A stretch of 64,000 bases of DNA from Sabellastarte sp. h YS-2021 (lineage: Eukaryota; Annelida; Polychaeta; Sabellida; Sabellidae): contig OZ024934.1 in assembly GCA_964017235.1 (NCBI GenBank), forward strand, positions 77,900,706 to 77,964,705. Reading direction: 5' to 3'. The first letter of the stretch is position 1, and each line of letters begins with the position of its first letter. The notes under the pieces were generated by a model that was given only the letters and a program-made list of their open reading frames with translations, was not told the origin of the DNA and did not search any database. Positions 1 to 14,454 of the stretch are shown one piece after another. The translations under genes and the position numbers were made by a program.

Positions 1-2962
<2,962 letters not shown>

Positions 2963-3257
2963 ATATGAAAATAACTGTCAGAGAATGTGACTGATTGAAG
3001 TAATTATATCCTCAAGGTTTTCACATTGTAATTGTTCTTGAATTTTGGCTGATTGATGCTATACAAACGGCACTAGACACCATTTATTGTTAAAATAGGA
3101 CATTTTAAAGAAAGAAATTGTCTTTTTCAAGTTTTAAATCAACTTTCATCTTTATACTTTGGCGATATGGTAAAATAGTGGTGATTGTTACACTATTTAT
3201 ACTGTTAAAGGTATCTCAGAAAATATCTTATTTAAAATTTGTTAATTTATGGATGTT

Positions 3258-3263
3258 AATAAA
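3258..3263 (+). terminator. polyadenylation signal of beta-tubulin
   Basis: The first AATAAA after the stop codon, giving a 3' UTR of about 300-320 bases. Cleavage would be expected 10-30 bases downstream. Confidence 0.6.
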
Positions 3264-5007
3264 ATGAGCAGTTTAGAAGTACTTGTATTTCATTTAGAAA
3301 TAAGGTTCCATATACACATAACCTGTATCATGACTCAGCCAAAGGACAAAGAAAATATCACTAATCAACCAACTAAATGACTAATCAACTAAAAAAGTCA
3401 ACCATATTTTTCGAAATTTTACTTGGAAAAGATGTAACTGACACTGACATATATCCTATACATATGGTTATATTAGGTACACAGTCAAAATAGCACAACG
3501 CCCAAAGATTACCTGGATCATAACATAATAAGCTTTCCTTGCACTCCCACACAGGGTCAACTCAACATTTTCTATTGAAGTAAAACACATGCCCAATTGA
3601 GAAACTAGTGTCGAATTACAAAATGTTAAATCAGTTGTTTTGATTTGCATTAATTGTACAAACAAATCTGTCAGAAAGATGAGACTATACATCAATATAT
3701 GTGATTGACAAGTCAGTCAGGTTAACCTTTTGAAATTGTCTCCAATATCTATTTGCTACAAAGAGGAATGTGTAATCGCATCTGAAAAAATCATTTTAGC
3801 AAAATGCATTCTTATTGGAATAAGGCTACTGTAAAACTAATAAGCTATATTAGAACTGATATTAATCCCCAGCGTCACTTCCCCCATGTAATGAATATGT
3901 TTTCATTTCAACTTAGTCCAATAGAACAGATGGGAATCATGGGCAAACAGCTAACAGATAGATGGCGTTATTATTATTATTATTATTATTAATCTTCTTT
4001 TTTTGCATCTGAAATGTTTTTGGACCAATTTTAATCCTATTCAAATCCAAATAATAAAAAAAACAATCCTAGAACGCAGACCTAAGTATCCCCATATTGT
4101 AATTTCACCCACATATTGCTTTTTATTGAAAACAGGACTGTTGAATATTTCTTTAATGCTCTGGATCTTTCCCAAAATTTAGTCACTTTTTCTTTTGGTC
4201 AGGCCCTTCCCACATACGAATTTCATAAAGTTATGGAGTAATTGCAAATACAGGCAGGCAAAATGTGATTATGTCTTGAGGTATTGTTTTCAAGACTGTT
4301 TGTTTGTTAGCGGTAGTACACAAATACTACTAGTTGAATCTTTCTCACAAAAAAAAAATCAGAAGATGGGTCTTGGTCAAACATCACATTAAATTTTGAG
4401 AGTGATCTGGCTCACCATCCTGACACAAAAAATAATCCTAATTTTCCTATTTACTTATAATTACGTGCCTTGGTGGAGGTATGCGATCTTTGAGTGCTAT
4501 GAGAAAACAAATACACCAGGATGGGAACATAATTATAAGAGGTGAATTTGACACACGTCGCAAGAGACGTTACTGAAGGCAAAGTTTTTATTTGAAAGAG
4601 TGAGCCAGTTACAGAAAGTAGGTTTATAGTGTGTAACAGACTTGTGAAATCTTAAGTCGAAAGAGTGAACTTTAAGGACCTGAAATTTTGGACAATGGGT
4701 GTTCGATATTTCTAGTAGACGTAAATGGGTGGAACATTTTATTGAGATATACTGGTTGGCCAAATTTCAGAATATAAAATTAGATAAATTGTGATAGCTA
4801 TGCCTTGTCTTTTTCTGGAAGTTAGTGGGATTTTTTTCAATTCTGGGTTGATTTAGGAAAGCCTGAAAGATTGAGTAACTACCCAAAAGAGTGAATTTTG
4901 AACTTGTTTCAAAACAGGCCTCCAAATCCATAAAGTGTGTCAGGCCATTTTCTAAACTGTTAGGAAAAGTCATCCTAAACATTTTAAACTGTCCAATGCT
5001 TCTAGCA
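3264..5007. other. intergenic, no gene seen
   Basis: AT-rich sequence with short open frames that resemble nothing known. A TTA trinucleotide microsatellite of about eight units lies at 3968-3991. Confidence 0.5.
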
Positions 5008-5462
5008 GGGTATACGGAAAATTGCCCTCCTAGAAAAAATTCACTCTTCAATTTTGTGGGTGTGAAAAACTACCCTCCTTGCCTCAGTTTATATACTTGG
5101 GAAAACATTTTGTAAAGAAAGCCCTCAAAACAAATTTTCAACCCGCCTCCGGTATTTGCTATTTCTAAAGAAATTAATTTGTAAAGTGAATGTTTTCTTA
5201 AATACTTTACACAGGTAAAATATAATAACAACTTACCATAGCTACCCACTTTTATATACTGGTTGACAAAACTAGGTCAACTATTGATTGCAATTGTACG
5301 TGTGATTATTAAAGCCTGGGCAAGTAGAAGAATTAACCCAAGCATTTCAAACACATCATGGTGCAATGGGTTTTGCCAGGGAGGGCTGCTTTCCACCCCG
5401 ACAAAATTGAAAGAGGGCAGTTTTCTAGGAGGGCAATTTTCACGGATTTCTCTAGCATACCC
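5008..5462. mobile_element. MITE with terminal inverted repeats (family 1)
   Basis: The left end (GGGTATACGGAAAATTGCCC, from 5008) reads as the inverse of the right end, where the complement of 5462 backwards starts GGGTATGC and then has GAAAATTGCCCTCCTAGAAAA. The inverted match continues inward to an AATTTTGT(G/C)GG block on both arms, so the TIRs are about 50-60 bases with indels. The element is about 455 bp and encodes nothing recognisable, which fits a non-autonomous DNA transposon. No clear target duplication was found, so the superfamily is open. The TIR core is shared with the larger MITE at 7366-8487. Confidence 0.7.
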
Positions 5463-6547
5463 TTACCAAATCTGATCATCTTTCTCCAAAATTCTTATTA
5501 TTTTGGATTATCAATATACGACTTATTAAACATTCTTTTGTTTTGTCACACTTTTGGATCTGCAAGGTCATGATTAATCTAATCTAATCTACTGCTTTGC
5601 AAGTGCAATATCTTCCCCACAATGGGAAACTCAGTGCGCTAATTAAACAAAATCATTATCATATGGAAGTCAAGGGGTGTTCAAGGTCAGTAATCCAGGA
5701 TTGTGGGTGTGACCGGGAGGGGAGGAAAATTAAGTTGGGAAGCTAGATTAAGGACCAACTAAGAACTGATTAATTTAAAGAATTGATTAATTTAAATTTT
5801 AATTTAAGAGCTCAAACTAGATAGATTCAATTATGTTGAACCACTTTCTTTCTCTTTTTGAGGTGTCCCGTTCAATAGGAGATATTCTAAAGCCTCATAT
5901 GGAAGAGTGTGAACATGGTAGAAGGTGACAGCACAGAAGACTATAAGAATGACATAATACAGAAATGATTAAAATTTATTCTGTAGGCGATCACATTGCA
6001 TAGATGTATAAATTAGCCTAAGAGTTTTGTATCAAAATAAATAGTGTTATTTCTTAAAGCAAGATATTATTTATTCTGGGGCAGTCTAGTAAAAACTCTA
6101 TTTACACAGTAGTCTTTCATATTGGGTAAACACGTGAGATATTGAATAGTAATGGAGACAGAAAAAATGGGCGATAAAACGTTAAAAATGTCATTTTTAT
6201 TACATTCAACAGAAGAGGCTTTTTCACAAAGGCCAGCAAATTTAATTAATTAAGTATGGTAGCTTTGATAATTTTCTATTGTTAAATTACCAAAGATGTT
6301 GTTATCAATGATAATATTGTTGACGCCCAATTCAAAGTCAAATAACAAAGAGACAACATTTACCTTATTTATATATTGATAACAATAGAATAAATTAGCC
6401 ATTGTGATCAGCAAAATAAGTCATGTGCTTCTTTATATTCATGAACCAAACCATACAGTATCAATTATGATTATTCATTCTTGTAAGAACACTGACCCTT
6501 TTACATTTTCATTTCTACCAAACTTTAAAAAGGCGTTATGATAACAG
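5463..6547. other. intergenic, no gene seen
   Basis: AT-rich sequence with a short TAATC run near 5576-5590. No coding exon, RNA gene or interspersed repeat was recognised. Confidence 0.45.
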
Positions 6548-7611
6548 TAATTATAATAATAGTCATAATACTCAGGTCACAGCACAAGATCTACTTTTAA
6601 ATGCTGACAGTAAGAAAATCAAAGTCAAATTGGCCTTTTGCCAAAACGGCCCCAATCTAATTGGCCCCAAGAAAATATACCATAGTCAAATCAGTCCCCA
6701 ATGAGAGTCACAATTTATGGCTTCAGCATATGACATGCAATTTAAAGTAGTGGTACATAATAATAATACAGCTTAGGTATAATTCAAAAAACATCATTTA
6801 TTTATTATGGTTTCTAATTATAGCAGCTACTTATTGAATGATTAATTTTATATTTGTCTTTACATAATGTGTCATCAGCATACAGAAGGTGTGTAACATT
6901 GAACCTTGAAATGACTTGACTGGAGGGACTGGGGCAGAGTGAAAAGGAGGAGGGGGCAGAAATTAACCTTGGGAGACACCAAAGGGGAGAAGGAAAGTTT
7001 CAGAAAAACTATCTACTAGCTTAATATTTTCTTTGGGTAAGCAGGGGGGAATTTGTCCACATCAGTACCATCACCACCCAACCAGTCATTTTCCACAATT
7101 ATATAACATTAACTGATCATTTATATCAGAAATAGTAGAGATATTCAATAATGTAAGGGCAACTACCTAATGAGTCAGTAACCCCTTAACTAATAAGAGA
7201 GTTCCAATAATATAAGAACAACTACTTAATCAGTATGTCAATACACTCTGTAACTAATGAAGTAGTCATGGTAACATGTTTTTGCTGGGTAAGATAATAA
7301 AATTGTTAGAATATCATCCTTTGATTCTGGTGTGAAAGAAGACAAGGTATTTTTTATGTGATTATGTCCGGTGAGAGAAACGGAAAATTGGCCTCCTAGA
7401 AAAATGGCCTCCTGGAAAAATGGCCTCCTAGAAAATTGGCCTCCTTAAAATTTTTTTGGTGTTCCAAATGTTTACACCAGTTTAATTTTACTTAATAGTG
7501 CTCTTCATAGTTCCCATTAAGATTATATATATGATTCTTTATTGAGGTTATTTTAATACTGGATAACTACCCAGGATTAAAACACCAAAGATTTGGTTCT
7601 CTTTGATGGCT

Positions 7612-7890
7612 AATCAGGATTAAAACTATATATAAATATCTTTTAATCATTAAATTTCAAAGACAGCAATGTTTCATTGAAATATACCCAGGAAACAAAC
7701 ACCTACTCAGGATTGTAAAAACAAAGCTATAATTCCTTTATATAACATAAACTCAGGATTAAAATTATGCATAAAGATCTTTTAATCATTAATTTTTAAA
7801 GACAGCATTGTCTAAATGAAAGATGGTCAGGACACATTCAAATACCTGCTCAGGATTGCAAGAACAAAGATATAATTCCTATATATAACT
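7612..7890. repeat. two-unit internal repeat of about 140 bp
   Basis: Two adjacent units both begin CTCAGGATTAAAA (near 7612 and 7752) and proceed through CTTTTAATCATTAA, AAAGACAGCA and CTCAGGATTG to an AT-rich end. The second unit is diverged from the first. The pair is also present in duplication copy 2 (about 12450-12725). Confidence 0.7.
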
Positions 7891-7895
7891 AATTG

Positions 7896-8104
7896 GGGGG
7901 GCCACGGTGGCAGGGTGGTAACACTCTCTCCTCCCACCTCTGAGGCCGGGGTTTCGTTCCCGGCACAGCCTCAAGTGGGAAAGCTGGTAGTTGCTTAGCG
8001 TTGGTCAGCAGTTTACAGTACAGAACCTTGACCAACTGTATGTACTGGTTTCTTCTGCCCTTCCAACTACCCATCGTGATATGACCTATACAGTGTTGAA
8101 AGCG
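7896..8104 (+). mobile_element. tRNA-headed SINE, family A, 3'-truncated
   Basis: The head GGGGCCACGGTGGCAGGGTGG is a pol III A-box-like sequence and GGTTTCGTTCCC stands in the B-box position. The body ending CAGTGTTGAAAGCG is shared with six other copies in the window, but the usual tail GACGTAAAACCCCAAATAAA is missing. It was inserted in the MITE before the duplication, because copy 2 has it at the same place. Confidence 0.85.
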
Positions 8105-8638
8105 AATCAGGCAACTAGTTAAGCACTGAGCTCTCCATATTATATATACTCTACATTATCTACATTATTCTATACATTAGATCTCTACATTTGGATTTAT
8201 ATATTTCTGTTTTAAAACTAAATTGGTGTTTGGTCATGTAATGTAATATATTCTTTTAATTTATGATATACACTTTTTTTACATTTTACTACATTTGTGT
8301 GATAAACAAGTTTTTTTGGTTAGGTCATACAATAAAATAAATTGTATGCAATGGATGATTTACTTTCTTCATTTATCATTAAAAGACTAGAGGGAGGCCA
8401 ATTTCTATACCCCCATAAATTTATAGGAGGCCATTTTTCTAGGAGGTCATTTTTCCAGGAGGCAATTTTCCCAGATTTATCCAGTGACAGGGATAGTAAT
8501 GATGACTGTAAGTCACATCTGATTTTTATCATTATGTCACCGAAGAAATGTACAAGCATGTTTCTTACAGGGTTTTTATTTCTGTTAAGGAGAATATATC
8601 AAATAAAGATAATAAAAGTTATAATTCCATCAATAAAG

Positions 8639-8849
8639 ACTCGCCTCCCACCTCTGCGGCCGGGGTTCGATCCCCGTCTTGGCCGTAAGTGGGAAAGCTG
8701 GTAGTTGCTTGCCGTTGGTCGGCAGTTTACAGTACACAACCCTAGCGAACTCTATGTACTGGTTTCCTCTGCCCTTCCAACTACCCGTCGTGATATGACC
8801 TGTACAGTGTTGAAAGCGACGTAAAACCCCAAATAAACAAATAAACAAA
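8639..8849 (+). mobile_element. SINE family A, 5'-truncated, with 13 bp target duplication
   Basis: The copy starts inside the tRNA-like head (ACTCGCCTCCCACCTCTG) and keeps the B box GGTTCGATCCC and the full tail CGTAAAACCCCAAATAAACA. It is bracketed by TCCATCAATAAAG at 8626-8638 and 8850-8862. Duplication copy 2 has the uninterrupted empty site at about 14989-15001, so this insertion came after the duplication. Confidence 0.95.
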
Positions 8850-10559
8850 TCCATCAATAAAGAATGCTTGAACGCAACAGAGGCCCTCTTATTTAACTAA
8901 TTAAACACCCACTGTTGACAATTGGTTAAATTATAAATTGACGGTAAGAGCCATTTTAGTTATGATATCTATGGGGTTTACTGTAAAGCACTTCATGAAT
9001 ACTGCCCACCAACAAAATTCTCCCCACTCAAAATCTTGTCTCAAAATTAACATCAAAAGGAAACCATGGTCATTCTTTTCATATTGGATCATATTATTTT
9101 CTAATGAATACATAATCTGTTGATTAGATTTAACTTCTTATATTAGGCATGTTGGTATAATAGGTATAAATCTAATTAAGAAATTATTAAAACCCAAGAG
9201 CAAGAAAAATCAACATGGTGACAGCTTTATTTAGGTTTTAAAATGGCAAGGCATTTCAGACTAAGTGAGGTTTTCAAATGAATAGATACAAGTCTGAATG
9301 ATGAGAATTCTGTGTTTCATCTACTCGTGTGATAAAGTTTTAAAATATGCACCAACAGGACTGCTTTATTTTTAATACCCATTATACTCAATTGTATAAT
9401 TAAAGAGCACCTACTCGTTTTTTTTAAATCTGTGCAGATACCAAACTGAAATTTGCCAAATTGATGAATCAGGAGGATTTGGTGGAGTATATTAACACTA
9501 GCAAAACCTTAAAATGCATTGTGTTATTTTGTAGATTAATCCTTTTCATATATTGTATAATTTAGAGTGGTTTATTGCTGTGGAAACTAGATGGATTTCC
9601 AAAGACTCGATTTAAGTGGCAGAAATAAAATTAAGTGGTTTCATTTGGAAGTCTGATGGTCATCCAGGTTGGTTAAGCTATGGTGTATTTAAAATCTTGA
9701 CTTCCTCAATAATGGTTACAATGATTTAAATAGGTAGTCTGTGGCATTGTAACATTGAATTAGTGAACAATTTTGGCATAGAGATCACATTTGTCACTGG
9801 CAAAATTATAATTGCCAAATTTTGAATCTTAGCAGAGGTCTATTAGGTCTATTCTATTCTGGACAGGAGTTACAGTTTAGAGAACCATGAGGGAAATACT
9901 GAAATGTAGTGTAATTCCTGACCTCTGCAACTCTTGGTGGAATTTGGGTATCATTTCCCATCCGATGCACAATTGAAAACTCAATGTTTTTCACAAATTA
10001 GTTTATATTTGTATAATGTATTGATATATATACCTTGATATATGGGTATTATCAAACTGTACACTTTAACTTGGTCTTTTGGGATAGGCGTCACAGCTGT
10101 AAGAGTTGTAAAATGCTTTGCCAGCTTGTAGACCCATGTGGGTTATAACAGACCTCTGTGCTGCTTCACTCATGTTCATGTGTTACCCAGTAAAATAAGA
10201 AAGTGAACAGGAGTGTGTGTAAGTGAAGAAAACTCCAATAGCCTTTTCAATCAATTCTTATATGAGTGATTATTTTGACTGTCTTTGTGCAATCTCATAA
10301 GAGGCATAGACAACTAGACGTAAACTTTTTTATGTCATAGGGGAAGTTTCCCTATTAACCAACAGAGTGAGAAACTTAAGGCAGTAGTCTTACAAAGCTT
10401 AAGCCAAAACAATATCTTAATATCTTTATATATCTTACCAACATGAGAAGCATCATCATTACTTGCACTATAATGGAAGTCATTTTATAAGAAGCCATCT
10501 TCATATATGAGCCACTGAGTATCAGTTATGTCCACTTGTATTGACTTTGATGGGTTAAC

Positions 10560-10960
10560 ACTGTACAGGCATCTCTGAATCCAAATGTATCATTTACGCC
10601 ACTTCAATCACCATTTCTGCCCCTTGGATCCCCTTTTAGATGTTATTGTACAAGTACCTTTGAATCACAATGTGTCATTTATGCCACTTGTATCACATTT
10701 AAGATGTTACTGCACAGGTATTAGTGAATCACAATGTGTCTTTTATGCCACACTATCTCATTTGAGATGTTACTGCACAAGTGTCTATGAATAAAAATGT
10801 CTCCTTTGATATGTTACTCCAGAGGTATCTGTGAATAACAACGTGTTATGTGTGCTACTTGGAACGCCTTTGAGATGAAGTCAATCTTTTATAATCTATG
10901 AATCAAGTGTCATATGATATTTCATGTGAATAACATTTGAGACCCTTTATAGGTCTTCAT
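10560..10960. repeat. minisatellite, about 61 bp unit
   Basis: About five degenerate units share the pattern TGAATCACAATGTGTCATTTATGCCACTT (given here only as spaced landmarks: GAATCACAATGTGTC, TATGCCAC, GATGTTACTGCACA). The same array lies at about 16697-17100 in duplication copy 2. The 69-codon frame inside it follows from the repetition and is not evidence of a gene. Confidence 0.7.
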
Positions 10961-12922
10961 AAATAACAAAGTAGCGGTTATGCTATCTTTATCAGGCCCA
11001 CAATTATGGCATTACATAAGCATATATGAAGTTCCGTGCGTTTGTTTGTTCATTTTTATCACCTTTGACATGTTGTTACTGGATAAGCTGTTGCTCCTGA
11101 GTTCAAAAAATGCCCCCAATATCTTTAATGAAACCAATTTTTAGAAATCTGGTTTATAAATTGCATGTCACAACTGTCTCTGAAATAGCTCAGAGACAGA
11201 TATATATGTACACAATTGTAAACAAACCTGGTGTCTCGGATAAATTTTCAACAAAAATGACTGACAAGCGCAGAAAAAGTTATAAATCTATTGTCGCTCT
11301 ACCCTTCTTTTGAGAAATGTTATCAATCAATTTCATACACTTTTAAACACCCAGTTCACTTTATTTATTAATCCAGAAAAGGTAATTATAATAATAGTCA
11401 TAATACTCAGGTCACAGCACAAGATCTACTTTTAAATGCTGACAGTAAGAAAATCAAAGTCAAATTGGCCTTTTGCCAAAATGGCCCCAATCTAATTGGC
11501 CCCAAGAAAATATACCATAGTCAAATCAGTCCCCAATGAGAGTCACAATTTATGGCTTCAGCATATGACATGCAATTTAAAGTAATGGTACATAATAATA
11601 ACACAGCTTATGTATAATTTAAAAAAACATCATTTATTTAATTATGGTTTCTAATTATAGCAGCTACTTATTGAATGATTAATTTTATATTTGTCTTTAC
11701 ATAATGTGTCATCAGCATACAGGTGTGTAACATTGAACCTTGAAATGACTTGACTGGAGGGACTGGGGCAGAGTGAAAAGGAGGAGGGGGCAGAAATTAA
11801 CCTTGGGAGACACCAAAGGGGAGAAGGAAAGTTTCAGAAAAACTATCTACTAGCTTAATATTTTCTTTGGGTAAGCAGGGGGGAATTTGTCCACATCAGT
11901 ACCATCACCACCCAACCAGTCATTTTCCACAATTATATAACATTAACTGATCATTTATATCAGAAATAGTAGAGATATTCAATAATGTAAGGGCAACTAC
12001 CTAATGAGTCAGTAACCCCTTAACTAATAAGAGAGTTCCAATAATATAAGAACAACTACTTAATCAGTATGTCAATACACTCTGTAACTAATGAAGTAGT
12101 CATGGTAACATGTTTTTGCTGGGTAAGATAATAAAATTGTTAGAATATCATCCTTTGATTCTGGTGTGAAAGAAGACAAGGTATTTTTTATGTGATTATG
12201 TCCGGTGAGAGAAACGGAAAATTGGCCTCCTAGAAAAATGGCCTCCTGGAAAAATGGCCTCCTAGAAAATTGGCCTCCTTAAAATTTTTTTGGTGTTCCA
12301 AATGTTTACACCAGTTTAATTTTACTTAATAGTGCTCTTCATAGTTCCCATTAAGATTATATATATGATTCTTATTATAGTTATTTTAATACTGGATAAC
12401 TGCCCAGGATTAAAACACCAAAGATTTGGTTCTCTTTGATGGCTAATCAGGATTAAAACTATATATGAATATCTTTTAATCATTAAATTTCAAAGACAGC
12501 AATGTTTCATTGAAATATACCCAGGAAACAAACACCTACTCAGGATTGTAAAAACAAAGCTATAATTCCTTTATATAACATAAACTCAGGATTAAAATTA
12601 TGCATAAAGATCTTTTAATCATTAATTTTTAAAGACAGCATTGTCTAAATGAAAGATGGTCAGGACACATTCAAATACCTGCTCAGGATTGCAAGAACAA
12701 AGATATAATTCCTATATATAACTAATTGGGGGGGCCACGGTGGCAGGGTGGTAACACTCTCGCCTCCCACCTCTGAGGTCGGGGTTTCGTTCCCGGCACA
12801 GCCTCAAGTGGGAAAGCTGGTAGTTGCTTACCATTGGTCAGCAGTTTACAGTACAGAACCTTGACCAACTGTATGTACTGGTTTCTTCTGCCCTTCCAAC
12901 TACCCATCGTGATATGACCTAT

Positions 12923-14454
12923 TTTATTTTTTATTTTATTTTATTTTCATTTATTATAGTGACATGTAACAATCACATTTAAACACAAAACAGGAATAAT
13001 AAAAAGAATATTACCCAGCCCTCTGATGGGCTTATAAGTCACTATTACAATCTAATATACTGTTATATATAGTGTGGAAAGTGGACTATACCTCTTAAAA
13101 TTATAAAAGGAGCCTGCTTTTTCGTTTAAACCAGTTTTTTTCGACATATTGACCAACAATTTTATTGTCAAATAACATGATACGTATAAATTGTTCATTT
13201 AAGGAGTAATTTCGAAAATCTGGGCAGCACAATATGATTTTTTCAAACAGGGCTTCACGTTCTTCTACAAAAAATTTACAAACACAAATAAAATGAATTT
13301 CATCTTCAATAACATTTTCATCACATAACCTACAGAGTCTATTAGCTAAAGGTATCCTATAATATCTATCTGTTTCAACGGCTAAAGGTAAAATTCCAAG
13401 TCGTAATTGTGCAAGTAAGGAGCGCTGTGTTCTTGTTATGTTTGCTTTCAAATAGGATGCTGTTACAATGTCAGATTTAAATTTCACATAGTATCTTAAT
13501 TTTGGCAATGTTGGTATTTTATTAGCCCATTCTTCTTGCATAAGACAGAGTAGTTTCTCTTGAACGTATTTAAGGTCAAATGTTTCACCCTTAATTAAAA
13601 CATCTTCCATCTGGAGTTTTTCAGCAATAAATAAAATTTTGCCTGACCAGTTGGCACTTTTAATATGTGTGAAATCGTACTCAAAAATTTTTCTCGTCAA
13701 CCGACAAGAATCCATTTTCATTAATCTGTTCCAATATCTTAACATACATAAGAGGAAGTGAAATTTAATGTTAAGCCATCCCATTTCAGAGTGGAGACCT
13801 AGTATTGGAGTAAATCTATGTACTCCCAAGTAATAGCGCACCGCTCTGTCCTGAATACGTTGACCAAGCCTTTCATTGTTAAAACCCCAGATCGAGGCCC
13901 CATAATCTAGGATAGGACGAACACAGCTTGTGAATAACTTTCAAAATTAACTTTACTGAATGTGAATTGTTGAAGCTTAGAAATTATCGAGGACAGCGCT
14001 CTTCCGGCAGACTCACTTAAGCTTTCAGCACAATTTTTAAATGTCAGATGCTGATCAAACAGAACGCCAAGGTACTTATAACATGCAACTTTTTCAATTT
14101 CATTTTCTCCTATCTTGAATTTATATTTTGTTTCGTTTTTCCGTATTTTCCTAAAATGGATGACTTTTGTCTTACTAATGTTTACTTTCATTTGCCACTT
14201 GGAGCACCACTTGTCAACCAATTTGAGCATCTTTTGGAGGTTTTTCTCATTTTCACTAATAAGGACAATGTCATCAGCATATAGCAAAATTGATAATCTT
14301 GAATTGTCAAATTCAACCCCTAAGTTTTGTGCATTGATTTCAAGGGCTAAATCATTAACGTATAGAGCAAATAAGGTTGGAGATAAGTTGTCCCCTTGTC
14401 TGACACCTGATTCTGTTATGAACCAGTCTGTTAGAACATCATTAACTAACACTG
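12923..14454 (-). mobile_element. 5'-truncated LINE (non-LTR retrotransposon)
   Basis: On the minus strand this carries the C-terminal half of a LINE ORF2 followed by an A-rich tail (complement of the TTTTATTTT run at 12923-12960). A 5 bp repeat CCTAT flanks it at 12918-12922 and 14455-14459. The uninterrupted target is seen in duplication copy 1 near 8084. The endonuclease and the N-terminal half of the reverse transcriptase are absent, as is usual for incomplete target-primed reverse transcription. Confidence 0.9.
13101..14452 (-). pseudogene. LINE ORF2 fragment: reverse transcriptase and C-terminal domain
   Basis: The reverse transcriptase part (14452 down to about 13920) shows SGVRQGDNLSPTLFALYVND, the catalytic YADD box in SILLYADDIVLISE, and a downstream KTKVIHF motif. 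The frame then shifts once near 13920, and the rest continues to 13101 with the LDYGASIWGF motif and a C-terminal Cys/His cluster (CRLCDENVIEDEIHFICVC). Copying and nicking functions of LINEs lie in ORF2, but this piece lacks the endonuclease and cannot be active. The clade was not assigned. A single frameshift and otherwise open frames suggest a fairly recent insertion. Confidence 0.85.

Larger units (their letters stand above)
7366..8487. mobile_element. MITE family 2, copy in duplication unit 1
   Basis: The left end runs from GTCCGGTGAGAGAAACGG into four tandem modules of about 17 bases of the form AAAATGGCCTCCTAG. The right end, read as complement from 8487, begins GTCACTGGATAAATCTGG and has the same modules (8395-8470). 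The TIRs are therefore built from a variable number of short repeats. The inside is AT-rich, holds a 140 bp internal repeat pair, and carries a tRNA-headed SINE. No transposase is encoded. Confidence 0.7.
6548..11382. repeat. 4.8 kb tandem duplication, copy 1
   Basis: This 4835 bp unit is followed directly by a second copy starting at 11383. The two match almost base for base apart from scattered substitutions, small indels and later insertions. The junction has TAA microhomology: unit ends read AGAAAAGG-TAA and the unit starts TAATTATAATAATAG. It contains MITE family 2 (7366-8487) and a minisatellite (10560-10960). Its remaining sequence, 8863-10560 and 10960-11382, holds no recognisable gene. 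Copy 1 has a SINE at 8639-8849 that copy 2 lacks. Confidence 0.95.

Noticed and set aside
8320-8704. Open frames on both strands around 8.3-8.7 kb (and 14.7-15.0 kb)
   Set aside because: They fall in MITE ends and SINE sequence and recur only through the tandem duplication.
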